Source: Chlorobium sp.
Lineage (GTDB): Bacteria > Bacteroidota > Chlorobiia > Chlorobiales > Chlorobiaceae
Assembly (NCBI GenBank): GCA_028280025.1
Contig: JANQMO010000055.1
Coordinates: forward strand, 52,930-116,929
DNA: 64,000 nt
Direction: 5' to 3'
Shown here: one piece after another, positions 16,902 to 25,295 of the stretch
Layout of the letters: each line of letters begins with the position of its first letter
Position numbering within the stretch: the first letter of the stretch is position 1
Translations under genes and position numbers: made by a program
The notes under the pieces: generated by a model
What the model saw: only the letters and a program-made list of their open reading frames with translations
Told to the model about the DNA's origin: nothing
Databases searched by the model: none

Positions 16902-17375
16902 ATGAGTCAGCCGATGAAGTATTTCAAACAGATGTCCCTTTTGTTTCTTTTTATCGGTATTGGTGCATGTACCGGTATTGACAGCGGAGCGTTAAAAGAA
17001 AAGGTCGAGCGGATGCGTGCGGAAATAAGCGATGAGATAACCGCCCTCAAATCAGTGAGGATGGAGCAGCAGGGTGTGCTTGACGGGTTGAGAAAAGATC
17101 TTAAGTGGGAGTACACCGAAGAACTTGACAAAATCGTCAGCCGGTATGACAGCGAAGTTGCAGCGTTGAAACGTCATGCAGCCGAACTCGATGAACTGTA
17201 TGACAGGGTCGCCGGGATAGAGGAAAAGCTTGGCGGCGCTCCCCTTGAATACAATCAGAAGCTCATGGAAGAAATGCTGGAGGAAGACCGTGAAAAGTTC
17301 GAGGAGCTTGCTGCCGAGAACGAAGCTGTTCAGGAGCGTCTCCTCGATCTTTCGGACAGGGCGGGCAATGAATAA
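16902..17375 (+). CDS. Small coiled-coil lipoprotein
   Basis: 157 residues. After a signal peptide with lipobox FIGIGAC (cysteine at about residue 23), the protein is almost entirely charged heptads (KEKVERMRAEISDEITALKS and so on), predicting a long coiled coil. No family is recognised. An in-frame ATG at 16914 is an alternative start. It sits between the BMP lipoprotein and the SDR-family gene on the same strand, but spacing gives no clear operon. Confidence 0.7.
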   Translation: MSQPMKYFKQMSLLFLFIGIGACTGIDSGALKEKVERMRAEISDEITALKSVRMEQQGVLDGLRKDLKWEYTEELDKIVSRYDSEVAALKRHAAELDELYDRVAGIEEKLGGAPLEYNQKLMEEMLEEDREKFEELAAENEAVQERLLDLSDRAGNE

Positions 17376-17398
17376 TAACCGATAGAAAGACACAAAAG

Positions 17399-18400
17399 GT
17401 GCCTGAAAAAATCCTTGTTACCGGAGCCACAGGTTTTATTGGCTCCCGCCTTCTCAGATCGTTGCTGCAGGGCGACGATGACGTTTACGCCCTCGTTCGC
17501 AATCGTTCGAAATTGGGGCTGTTTTCCGACATTATCGACAAAGTGCAGGTTCTGGAAGGCGATATCACCAGGCCGGAAACGCTTGCCGCGGCATTCAGCG
17601 GCATTGACCGTGTCTACCATGCTGCCGGTTACACATATATGGGCGGATCAAGTAACAAAAAGGGTAAACTCCAGGCCATCAATGTCGAGGGAACCCGTAA
17701 TGTTATGCAGGCCTGCCTTGATAACGGAGTAACGCGTGCAGTGCATGTGAGTTCGATAACTGCTGTCGGCATATCGGAAAAAGACGGCAAACCATGCGAT
17801 GAGTCCTGTCGCTGGAATTTCGACGACATCGAGCTCTACTATGCTGAAACCAAGCGCCGGTCCGAAGAAGAGGTGAAACTGGCGGTCAACAACGGGCTCG
17901 ACTGTGTCATTGTCAACCCTGCATTTGTCTTTGGTGCAGGCGATGTCAATTTTAACGCCGGAAGGCTCATAAAGGACGTTTATCACAAAAAGGTGCCGTT
18001 CTATCCCCTTGGCGGTGTTTGTGTTGTCGATGTGGAAATTGTCGTTGAGGGGATCATGAGGGCAATGGAGAAGGGCAGGACAGGCGAACGGTATATTCTC
18101 GGCGGCGAAAACCTTACATTCAGGGAACTGGGAGATATCATTTCCAGGGTAACGGGAGTGGGGCGATTTGCACTTCCCCTGTCGTATCCGGTAGCGGAGA
18201 AACTGTATAAGCTGATATCGTTCCTTCATGCCAACAATCGCTTTTCCAAGCTTTTCAACCCCACCATGTTCAGAGTCGCTTCAGAGTTTTTATATTTCTC
18301 TTCAGAGAAAGCTGTTCGTGAACTTGGTCTGCGGTTCGAACCGATCGAGCACAGTATACGGCGTGCTTTCGAATGGTATAAAAAGGAAGGATTGCTCTGA
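17399..18400 (+). CDS. Extended-SDR NAD(P)-dependent epimerase/reductase
   Basis: 333-residue Rossmann-fold enzyme of the extended short-chain dehydrogenase/reductase superfamily, closest in style to dihydroflavonol-4-reductase-like or hopanoid-associated sugar epimerases. The nucleotide motif is LVTGATGFIGSRLLRSL, a serine precedes the active site (VHVSSITAVG), and the YxxxK pair is in YYAETKRRS. The start is GTG at 17399. The C-terminus (HSIRRAFEWYKKEGLL) is typical of the DFR-like subgroup. Substrate is unknown. Confidence 0.85.
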   Translation: MPEKILVTGATGFIGSRLLRSLLQGDDDVYALVRNRSKLGLFSDIIDKVQVLEGDITRPETLAAAFSGIDRVYHAAGYTYMGGSSNKKGKLQAINVEGTRNVMQACLDNGVTRAVHVSSITAVGISEKDGKPCDESCRWNFDDIELYYAETKRRSEEEVKLAVNNGLDCVIVNPAFVFGAGDVNFNAGRLIKDVYHKKVPFYPLGGVCVVDVEIVVEGIMRAMEKGRTGERYILGGENLTFRELGDIISRVTGVGRFALPLSYPVAEKLYKLISFLHANNRFSKLFNPTMFRVASEFLYFSSEKAVRELGLRFEPIEHSIRRAFEWYKKEGLL

Positions 18401-18475
18401 ATGGCTGTCAATTGCCGATATATTTGAGGAATTGTCATAGAGTACGGCAGCCGTCGCGTTCCAAAATCATGGATC

Positions 18476-20428
18476 ATGCCGTCAAACACCATTGTAGAGA
18501 GAGTTGTCGCCGATCTTCGGAAATATCCTCCGTTCGACGAACTTGCACCCGACATTCTCCAGGGTCTTGCCGAGTCTGTTTCCCTGACATACCATGAAGA
18601 GGGCGAGATCATCTTCCACAAGGGTGACTCGCTGAGAGACCACGCTTTTATGGTGATGAAGGGGGCTGTGCGTCTTTTCGACAGCGTTGAAGACAAGGAA
18701 GTGCTGGTCGATCTTTGCGATGAGGGTGATATTTTCGGAGTAAGGGCAATTTTTTCGAAACATGATTATGTACTGACAGCCCAGGTTGCCGAAGAAAGTC
18801 TGCTTTTCGAGCTTCCGGTCGACCGGATCCGCCATCTGCTTGAAACCGATCCCCGTTTTTCCCTTTTCTTTGCAGGGGCCTTTGCAAAGAGTGTCGAAGA
18901 GATCGAACATACGCTCACCGAAGCCCTCGATCCGGGTCTCAGCCGTTTTCGGGAACAGTCATACATGACATTCCTGGAAAATGAGACCCTTGAGGTGAAA
19001 CCGGTGACCAGCGTGGTTACCTGTTCTCCGGATATCCTTATCCGTGAAGCGGCAAAGATCATGTCCGACAAGGGTATAGGCTCCATCATCGTCGTTTCTC
19101 CCGAGAGGCATCCATTGGGGATCGTTACCGATACCGACCTGACAAAGAAAGTCGTTTCCGTGCCGGGTTCGGTAAAAGAACAGCCTGTGAGTACGATCAT
19201 GAGCAGTCCTGTCTACACGATAAGCGGCGGCAAGACCATTGCCGATATGGTGATGCTCATGGTCAAGACAAAACTGCGTCACTTCTGTATCACCGAAGAC
19301 GGCTCTGCACAAAGTCCGATAACGGGGATAATCTCCGAACACGACATCATCATTTCGGAAGGCAACAATCCGGCAGTGATCATGAAAGCCGTCATGCAGG
19401 CTTCCGGTCCGGACCAGCTCAAGGAACAGCGGGACAAGGCCGAGAGCCTCCTGCAGGTCTACATCGAGCAGGATGTCGCAATGCATTTCATATCGAACAT
19501 CGTGACCGAAATTAACGATGCGATCATCACGAGGGCGATAGATTTTTCGCTGCAGGAACTCGATGATGACGGGAGTGTTCAGCGGCCCGAAATCGGATTT
19601 TGCTGGCTTTCTCTTGGCAGCGAAGGTCGAAAAGAGCAGCTTCTGCGTACGGACCAGGATAATGCGATCCTTTATGAGGATCCTCCGCCGGATGTCGCCG
19701 AACAGGTGCATGAATATTTTCTCGCACTTGGCAAAAAAGTTACCGGAATGCTTCAGCACTGCGGTTTTGTCAGGTGTCCGGCTGATATTATGGCAAGCAA
19801 TCCCGTCTGGTGCCAGCCTGTGTCAGCCTGGAAACGATACTTCTCCAAATGGATTGTTACGCCCGAACCGAAAGCGGTTATGCATTCGACCATTTTTTTC
19901 GATTTCAGGCCTGTCTACGGACAAACAGAACTTGGTGCGGAACTGAAACAGGAGATATTTTCACTGATATCGAAAAACAGGGGATTCCTTGGTTTTTTTG
20001 CAAAAAACGCTCTTCAGAATCCGCCTCCCCTCGGATTTTTCCGCAACTTCCTTGTTGAAAAGAGCAGGGACCATGCCAATGAATTCGATATCAAGGCAAG
20101 AGCCATGATGCCGCTCTGCGATGCGGCAAGGGTACTTACCTATGAGCTGACGGTTCCGGAATATCTGAGTACGGCTGAACGTTTCAAACGGCTTGAAAAG
20201 CTTGTTCCGGGGATGCAGGACCTTGGAACCGAGGCGGCTGCGGCTTATGAATTTCTTATGCGGCTGAGGGCGGTCAACGGCCTTGCTAATGGAAACTCCG
20301 GCAGATATATCAAGCCGGAGACGCTGAATAAACTGGAACGTCAGACACTCAGGAACGTGTTTTCGACAATCGAGAAAGTGCAGAAAATGCTGAATCTGAG
20401 GTTCCAGCTCGACTATATCCGTGATTAG
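18476..20428 (+). CDS. cNMP-binding/CBS/DUF294 nucleotidyltransferase-like regulator
   Basis: 650-residue signalling protein. Residues ~10-150 form a cyclic-nucleotide-binding domain (HEEGEIIFHKGDSLRDHAFM). Residues ~175-300 hold two CBS modules (SDKGIGSIIVVSPERHPLGI). The C-terminal half is a DUF294 putative nucleotidyltransferase related to GlnD, with LGSEGRKEQLLRTDQDNAI and DIMASNPVWCQPVSAWKRY, then the DUF294 C-terminal helical region. It is soluble. It overlaps the downstream exonuclease gene by eight bases; this pairing is common in bacteria, suggesting coupled roles. Target unknown. Confidence 0.88.
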   Translation: MPSNTIVERVVADLRKYPPFDELAPDILQGLAESVSLTYHEEGEIIFHKGDSLRDHAFMVMKGAVRLFDSVEDKEVLVDLCDEGDIFGVRAIFSKHDYVLTAQVAEESLLFELPVDRIRHLLETDPRFSLFFAGAFAKSVEEIEHTLTEALDPGLSRFREQSYMTFLENETLEVKPVTSVVTCSPDILIREAAKIMSDKGIGSIIVVSPERHPLGIVTDTDLTKKVVSVPGSVKEQPVSTIMSSPVYTISGGKTIADMVMLMVKTKLRHFCITEDGSAQSPITGIISEHDIIISEGNNPAVIMKAVMQASGPDQLKEQRDKAESLLQVYIEQDVAMHFISNIVTEINDAIITRAIDFSLQELDDDGSVQRPEIGFCWLSLGSEGRKEQLLRTDQDNAILYEDPPPDVAEQVHEYFLALGKKVTGMLQHCGFVRCPADIMASNPVWCQPVSAWKRYFSKWIVTPEPKAVMHSTIFFDFRPVYGQTELGAELKQEIFSLISKNRGFLGFFAKNALQNPPPLGFFRNFLVEKSRDHANEFDIKARAMMPLCDAARVLTYELTVPEYLSTAERFKRLEKLVPGMQDLGTEAAAAYEFLMRLRAVNGLANGNSGRYIKPETLNKLERQTLRNVFSTIEKVQKMLNLRFQLDYIRD

Positions 20429-21119
20429 GTTCATTCTTCACAAAAATGCAGAGCGCCGCTGTAAACGCGGTGAGCTGCCATCCGGAATCTGTGGTTATAT
20501 CAGGTGTTTCGATGACTCTCACCTGCTCAGCCGCCCTCTCGATGAAGTGCGCTTTGTTGTCTTCGATACTGAGACAACCGGTTTCGATACCTCCAATGAC
20601 GTTGTGATCTCCATTGGCGCCGTCGCTCTCGACGGCTTCAAGATAAACGTGAATGATTCGTTCGAGGTGCTGATACGCCGTGACAGCGTCGGTGACAGTG
20701 AGGCCGTTACCACTCACGGCCTCCTTTTGAAAGACCTTCATGAAGGGGCCGAAGAGAAAGATGCGCTCAACGGTTTTCTTGCCTACACAGGAGACGGGGT
20801 TCTTGTCGCGCAGCACGCCGATTACGATGTCGCCATGATAAACCGTATGCTTCGCAAGCGTTACGGGTTCGATCTCTTCAACCAGGTGATCGATACGGCA
20901 AGCCTTGCAAAAAGGCTGGAAAAGGGACCGTACTACAATCTTGCCCACAAAAGCGGGGAATACCGGCTTGACACTCTCCTGGAAAGATACGGTATACGCC
21001 TGTACGATCGCCATACCGCAGCGGGAGACGCCTACCTGACCGCACAGCTTTTCCAGATGCTGCTCATGAAGGCCGAAAAATCCGGGATCAAAACCTTGCG
21101 GGATCTACTGCTGAAGTAA
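20421..21119 (+). CDS. DnaQ-family 3'-5' exonuclease (DEDDh)
   Basis: Exonuclease fold with the three Exo motifs: FDTETTGFDT at about residues 50-60, AQHADYDVAMINRM in the middle, and HTAAGDAYLTAQLF near the end, with the DEDDh histidine. It resembles the epsilon/PolC-type proofreading exonucleases that occur as single-domain proteins. The GTG at 20421 overlaps the previous gene; about 47 residues precede the domain and lack similarity I can recognise, so the true start may be later. The 232 residues contain no further domain. Confidence 0.85.
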   Translation: MIRFILHKNAERRCKRGELPSGICGYIRCFDDSHLLSRPLDEVRFVVFDTETTGFDTSNDVVISIGAVALDGFKINVNDSFEVLIRRDSVGDSEAVTTHGLLLKDLHEGAEEKDALNGFLAYTGDGVLVAQHADYDVAMINRMLRKRYGFDLFNQVIDTASLAKRLEKGPYYNLAHKSGEYRLDTLLERYGIRLYDRHTAAGDAYLTAQLFQMLLMKAEKSGIKTLRDLLLK

Positions 21120-21133
21120 AATATCTTCTTCCT

Positions 21134-21174
21134 ATTCACCATTCACCATTCACCATTCACCATTCACCATTCAC
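21134..21174. repeat. Heptamer tandem repeat (ATTCACC)n
   Basis: Five perfect ATTCACC units and a sixth partial unit fill the space between the convergent exonuclease and methyltransferase genes. On the minus strand the unit reads GGTGAAT, so TGA falls in all three frames over three units. The TGA stop of the methyltransferase (21173-21171) lies inside the last unit. Confidence 0.9.
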
Positions 21175-21959
21175 GAGCCCTCTTTTTTCGAGAAAATAAT
21201 CATCCTCGGCGAAGCTGATGGATCATACGGAGAGCCTTTGTAGTCCCCATGAAGGAATGCAACGGTAAATCCCGATGTTACAAGCAGTTCTTCGATTGAG
21301 GCACGTTCGTAAAGCATGACGGATTCTTCGAAGTGCATGGTTTTTTCAGGAGAAGAGATGGTGATTTCCTTGATGACCCTCTGATGTGCAATCCGTCTTT
21401 TTTCGATAACCTTCAGGTCATCGATTGTCTTTGTGGAGAAGGGGATGAGATTGTGTTCGAGGTGGGCAGGATTGATCAGGTCGAGGATATACCAGCCACC
21501 CGAAAGAAGGGAACGATAGACATTGCTGATAACCTGTCCGTCTTCTTTTTTGGTTTCGAAATAGCCGAAACTCGAAAAAAGCTGTACGACAAGGTCAAAC
21601 TTGCTTTCAGCGGTCAGGCAGCGCATATCCGCCATGGAGCACGACACAGCAAGATTTGCATCCCGGGCCTTCTGCCGGGTACGCTCGATCAGGTAGGGGG
21701 AAAGATCGTTTGCGGTCGTAATAAATCCCCGTCTCGCCAGTTCCATCGCATGCCGCCCCGCGCCGCATGCGATGTCGAGGGCTTTCATGGGGCCGTGTTT
21801 TTCTCTTGCAAGGCCTGTTTCCCGAACAATGGTGTCGATGCAGGCTTTTGCTTCCAATTCATTCCTGTGGCTGTATATCTTGAGGTAAAAAGGATGATTG
21901 AACCATTCCTCAAACCATTCTTCAGACGGCATATTCTGTTGTTTTGCTGTTTCAGTCAT
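21171..21959 (-). CDS. Class I SAM-dependent methyltransferase
   Basis: 262-residue methyltransferase with motif I ALDIACGAGRHAMELARRG, the acidic post-I loop TANDLSPYLIERTRQ and the motif KFDLVVQLFSSFGYF. It is soluble, and the C-terminal half matches the small-molecule methyltransferase type often annotated as UbiE/COQ5-like. The substrate is unknown. Its stop codon lies within the heptamer repeat, so the last residues (KKEGS) could have been set by the repeat. Upstream lies a small basic protein gene on the same strand. Confidence 0.85.
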   Translation of the reverse strand: MTETAKQQNMPSEEWFEEWFNHPFYLKIYSHRNELEAKACIDTIVRETGLAREKHGPMKALDIACGAGRHAMELARRGFITTANDLSPYLIERTRQKARDANLAVSCSMADMRCLTAESKFDLVVQLFSSFGYFETKKEDGQVISNVYRSLLSGGWYILDLINPAHLEHNLIPFSTKTIDDLKVIEKRRIAHQRVIKEITISSPEKTMHFEESVMLYERASIEELLVTSGFTVAFLHGDYKGSPYDPSASPRMIIFSKKEGS

Positions 21960-22076
21960 TCTAAACGTTTACATGCAGGTGCCGGGGTGCACACAAGAGT
22001 TCGGTTACTCCGGCGAGCGGGTAGATTCGTTGCAGTATGCAACAAGGAGAGCGGTGCGCCAGGCAGTAAAACACAA

Positions 22077-22100
22077 AAAGCCGTGTCAAGTCACGGCTTT
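22077..22100 (-). terminator. Terminator of the small basic protein gene
   Basis: AAAGCCGTG - six-base loop - CACGGCTTT, followed on the minus strand by a T run (complement of 22075-22080). It lies 23 bases beyond the stop of the 64-residue gene. Confidence 0.75.
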
Positions 22101-22122
22101 CTGATGGAATGACCTGCCAGCT

Positions 22123-22317
22123 TCAGTTTGTTGCTTTGCTGATGAAATCGTTAAGGACTTTCTGTTCGTTTTCTCCGTTAGGGATGCGAACGTTTTTTTC
22201 CATGAATTTCCAGGCCTGTGTTTTTTCGGATTTCACCGAATAGACAAGTTTGGCAACCTTGAACTCACTGCCGCCTTTCCTGGACGCTTTATCACCGAAT
22301 GTTTGTTTCTTGGCCAT
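22123..22317 (-). CDS. Small basic conserved-looking protein
   Basis: 64 residues, start MAKKQTFGDKASRKGGSEFK, rich in lysine and without membrane segments. The beginning resembles short proteins of Bacteroidota/Chlorobiota such as DUF4295, but I cannot confirm this. It is backed by a strong terminator and a clean ATG, which supports a real gene. A nucleic-acid or ribosome-associated role would suit the composition and is only a guess. Confidence 0.65.
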   Translation of the reverse strand: MAKKQTFGDKASRKGGSEFKVAKLVYSVKSEKTQAWKFMEKNVRIPNGENEQKVLNDFISKATN

Positions 22318-22937
22318 AATACCTGATGTCCGTTTCTTGATTGTATTTTCGCCGGAGTTCCCCGCAAAAAATGAAAAGCAATGTACAAAAAAAAGCTGCG
22401 AAGAACAAGATTAAAACAAGACATGAACAGACGCACAAAGGATTGCGATATAAATTTTCGAAATGATATTGATATAGTGTCATAATGATATTGATAAGAT
22501 ATCGTTGTGATATTGAAGCGATTGCAGCTCTGCGATGCCTGTTTGACGGATTGCCGGAGGCTGCTATTGGCTGCGGTGGCGAATTTCGCCAATTGTGAGA
22601 AAGTACCTGATTGTATTGTTGTTGTATCGATATGATTCTTGAGTGATATCATAAAAGGATCAAAACAATACCGTAATGATATTTTATTGGTTTGATGTGC
22701 GGGCGTGCAGCAGAAACGTTGGCCGGGGTATTGAAGAGCCGATGCTGCAAGATAATCAATGGAGTGCAGCCGGTATAAAGTGGATCGGTATGGTTTCATA
22801 ATGATATCGAAATGATTTTTTTGTGATTTTATTATGATGTCGAAACGGTTGCAGCGATACCGGCGAGGGACTGAAATGGACGGTCCATAAAAAAGAAAGG
22901 TTCGTTTATAACGGAATCTGTTAAGAATGTCATTGCG
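22318..22937. repeat. AT-rich spacer with degenerate TAATGATAT repeats
   Basis: A 635-bp gap without a convincing gene. It repeatedly shows variants of ATAATGATATTGATA, CATAATGATATCGAAATG and GTGATATTGAAGCG (22448-22510, 22640-22690, 22795-22850). The same family recurs at 26213-26283, beyond the ergothioneine operon. The open frames here follow the repeats and lack codon structure. Confidence 0.6.
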
Positions 22938-22952
22938 TTATGAAGGTGTACA

Positions 22953-24293
22953 ATGGATTTCGATCATGTTCGGCTGCAGATAACCAACATCAATGCTGCT
23001 ATGAATGACATAAAAGACGTTACGACCGATATTCTGTCTTCCATGCTCGATCGTGATGATGTGACGATCATCGATGCACGTTCCATCGATGCATATAACG
23101 GCTGGCCTATGCGAAAAGAAACGCGAGGGGGGCACATACGAGGCGCAAAAACCTTGCCTGAGAAATGGCTCGACTATCCGGAATGGGAAACTATCCTTGC
23201 ATACAAGAACATCATTGCAGAACATTCCGTGGTTGTCTACGGTTATACTCCTGAACAGAGCCTTAAAACCGCTGAACGGTTCAGGAAAGCAGGTTTCACC
23301 AATGTCTCTCTTTACAATGGCTTTGCAGAGGAATGGTCGGCTGACGGTGCCTTGCCTATGGACAGAATGGCGAACTATCGGCATCTGGTTTCGCCGGAAT
23401 GGGTTAACGCGCTTGTACATGGAGGTGATCCTGATGAATACAGGAACGACAGGTATCTTGTGTGTCATGCTCACTATCGCAACCGCGACGCCTATCTCAG
23501 CGGGCATGTCCCAGGCGCTGTCGATATGGATACATTGGCCCTTGAGTCCCCTGAAACATGGAACCGGCGCAGCCCGGGAGAGCTGACGGCGGCTCTCGAG
23601 CAGCACGGTATCACTGCAGATACGACGGTCGTTTTGTACGGGAAGTTCATGCATCCCGACAATGCAGATGATTTTCCCGGAAGCGCCGCAGGGCATATCG
23701 GCGCCATACGTCTTGCTTTCATCATGATGTATGCCGGAGTAAAGGACGTTCGCGTACTCAACGGCGGGTATCGTTCCTGGGAGGATTCCGGATATGAGAA
23801 GAGCATGGAGGATGTGGCGAAACGGCCTGTTGTTTCGTTCGGTGCCCAGATCCCGTCGAGACCCGAGCTTGCTGTGGATACGCCTGAAGCAAAAGAGATG
23901 CTCCGGGCCGATGACGCGGATCTCGTGTGTGTCAGAAGTTATCCGGAATATATAGGGGAGGTCAGCGGATACAACTATATCAAGCAGAAAGGACGTATCC
24001 CGGGCGCAGTGTTTGCAAATTGCGGCAGCGATGCCTATCACATGGAGAACTATCGTAATCTCGATCATACCACGCGTGAATATCATGAGATCGCTGAAAT
24101 ATGGAATCGGTCAGGTATTGTTCCTGAAAAGCATCTGGCGTTTTATTGCGGAACAGGATGGCGGGGCAGTGAGGCATGGTTCAATGCTTTTTTGATGGGT
24201 TGGCCCAGGGTGTCGGTGTATGACGGCGGGTGGTTCGAATGGAGCAGTGACCCGGGGAACCCTTTTGAAACAGGAGAGCCGCAAGGCGGGTAG
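22953..24293 (+). CDS. eanB: Ergothioneine sulfurtransferase EanB (rhodanese-like, anaerobic pathway)
   Basis: 446-residue multi-rhodanese protein. By family knowledge EanB of Chlorobium moves polysulfide sulfur onto the hercynine imidazole ring without oxygen, giving ergothioneine. Rhodanese-like folds occupy about residues 20-130, 160-285 and 300-435. The active cysteine is Cys399 in HLAFYCGTGWRGSEAWF; Cys171, Cys326, Cys357 and Tyr340 also fit, each 13 lower than the numbers I recall for the C. limicola enzyme (412, 184, 339, 370, 353). The recalled Cys116 is Ser103 here. An AAGGTG site is five bases before the ATG. The stop abuts the ATG of the methyltransferase gene. A plain thiosulfate sulfurtransferase is the alternative, but the partner gene argues for EanB. 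Confidence 0.85.
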   Translation: MDFDHVRLQITNINAAMNDIKDVTTDILSSMLDRDDVTIIDARSIDAYNGWPMRKETRGGHIRGAKTLPEKWLDYPEWETILAYKNIIAEHSVVVYGYTPEQSLKTAERFRKAGFTNVSLYNGFAEEWSADGALPMDRMANYRHLVSPEWVNALVHGGDPDEYRNDRYLVCHAHYRNRDAYLSGHVPGAVDMDTLALESPETWNRRSPGELTAALEQHGITADTTVVLYGKFMHPDNADDFPGSAAGHIGAIRLAFIMMYAGVKDVRVLNGGYRSWEDSGYEKSMEDVAKRPVVSFGAQIPSRPELAVDTPEAKEMLRADDADLVCVRSYPEYIGEVSGYNYIKQKGRIPGAVFANCGSDAYHMENYRNLDHTTREYHEIAEIWNRSGIVPEKHLAFYCGTGWRGSEAWFNAFLMGWPRVSVYDGGWFEWSSDPGNPFETGEPQGG

Positions 24294-25295
24294 ATGGATT
24301 ATTCAAAGAGAGATGTTCTCGAACGCGGATCGGCAACAATTGTCAACTGTCTGCCGGAAATAGGCAGAGAAACCGCCGTTGCGGAAATATTCGAAGGTTT
24401 GACAGCGTATCCGAAACGTATATCGAGCAAATATTTTTATGACAAAAAGGGTTCCGGTCTTTTTGAGAGAATCACCGTTCTCAAAGAGTATTACCTGTCA
24501 CGCACAGAGAAAACCATTCTTCAGGATGTGCCGCTGTGTGCTATTACCGATTGTGCCGATGTCGATATCGTTGAGCTGGGCAGCGGCGATCACAGCAAGA
24601 TCACTCTTCTTCTGGACAAGATACCTGAGGAGTGCCTGCCGGGTATAAGGTATTTTCCTGTTGATATCAGCCGTCCTGCTCTTGAAGCTTCGATTGTAGA
24701 GCTGTCAAGCCTCTTTACAGGACTTGAAATACACGGTATTGTTGCCGACTATATCCACCAGATGCACCTGGTTACCGGTAAGAGAAAAAAACTGTACTGT
24801 TTTCTGGGCAGTACTATCGGTAATCTGCAACGCGATGAAGCGATGGCATTTGTTTCCGGTATCAGCGCAACAATGCTTCCCGGAGACGGTTTTCTGATAG
24901 GATTTGACCGGATAAAGGATGTATCGGTTCTCGAAAAGGCATACAACGATGCAGAGGGGCTTACAGCGCGTTTCAACAGAAATATTCTCAATGTCGTGAA
25001 CAGGTTGATCGAAACGGATTTTGACTGTGAAGACTTCGAACACAGGGCGTTTTACAACCAGGAAGATCGTCGCATCGAAATGCATCTGATAGCCAGCAAG
25101 GATATGCGTGTCAACACTCCGCTGGTTCAGGATGACATTGTTATTCAGAAAGGAGAGATGATCCACACCGAAAACTCGCACAAGTTTGATGAAGGCGACA
25201 TAGCTCTTTTTGCAGAACATGCCGGGTTATCCATTGCCATGACCTTTTCCGATGAGAAAGAGTGGTTCAGTCTTGTGCATTTGCGAAAAACGTGA
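24294..25295 (+). CDS. eanA: Histidine N-alpha-trimethyltransferase EanA (EgtD-like)
   Basis: 333-residue EgtD-family methyltransferase that trimethylates histidine to hercynine with three SAM. The fold is shown by RISSKYFYDKKGSGLFERIT at about residue 42, the SAM motif VELGSGDHSKITLLL at about 89, and YCFLGSTIGNLQRDEAM and GFLIGFDRIKD later. It lies immediately after eanB with no gap, so both are made from one message. There is no EgtB, EgtC or EgtE gene nearby, which supports the short anaerobic route rather than the aerobic mycobacterial one. Confidence 0.9.
   Translation: MDYSKRDVLERGSATIVNCLPEIGRETAVAEIFEGLTAYPKRISSKYFYDKKGSGLFERITVLKEYYLSRTEKTILQDVPLCAITDCADVDIVELGSGDHSKITLLLDKIPEECLPGIRYFPVDISRPALEASIVELSSLFTGLEIHGIVADYIHQMHLVTGKRKKLYCFLGSTIGNLQRDEAMAFVSGISATMLPGDGFLIGFDRIKDVSVLEKAYNDAEGLTARFNRNILNVVNRLIETDFDCEDFEHRAFYNQEDRRIEMHLIASKDMRVNTPLVQDDIVIQKGEMIHTENSHKFDEGDIALFAEHAGLSIAMTFSDEKEWFSLVHLRKT

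Noticed and set aside
21134..21174. CRISPR array
   Set aside because: Units are 7 nt without spacers, so this is a simple tandem repeat.
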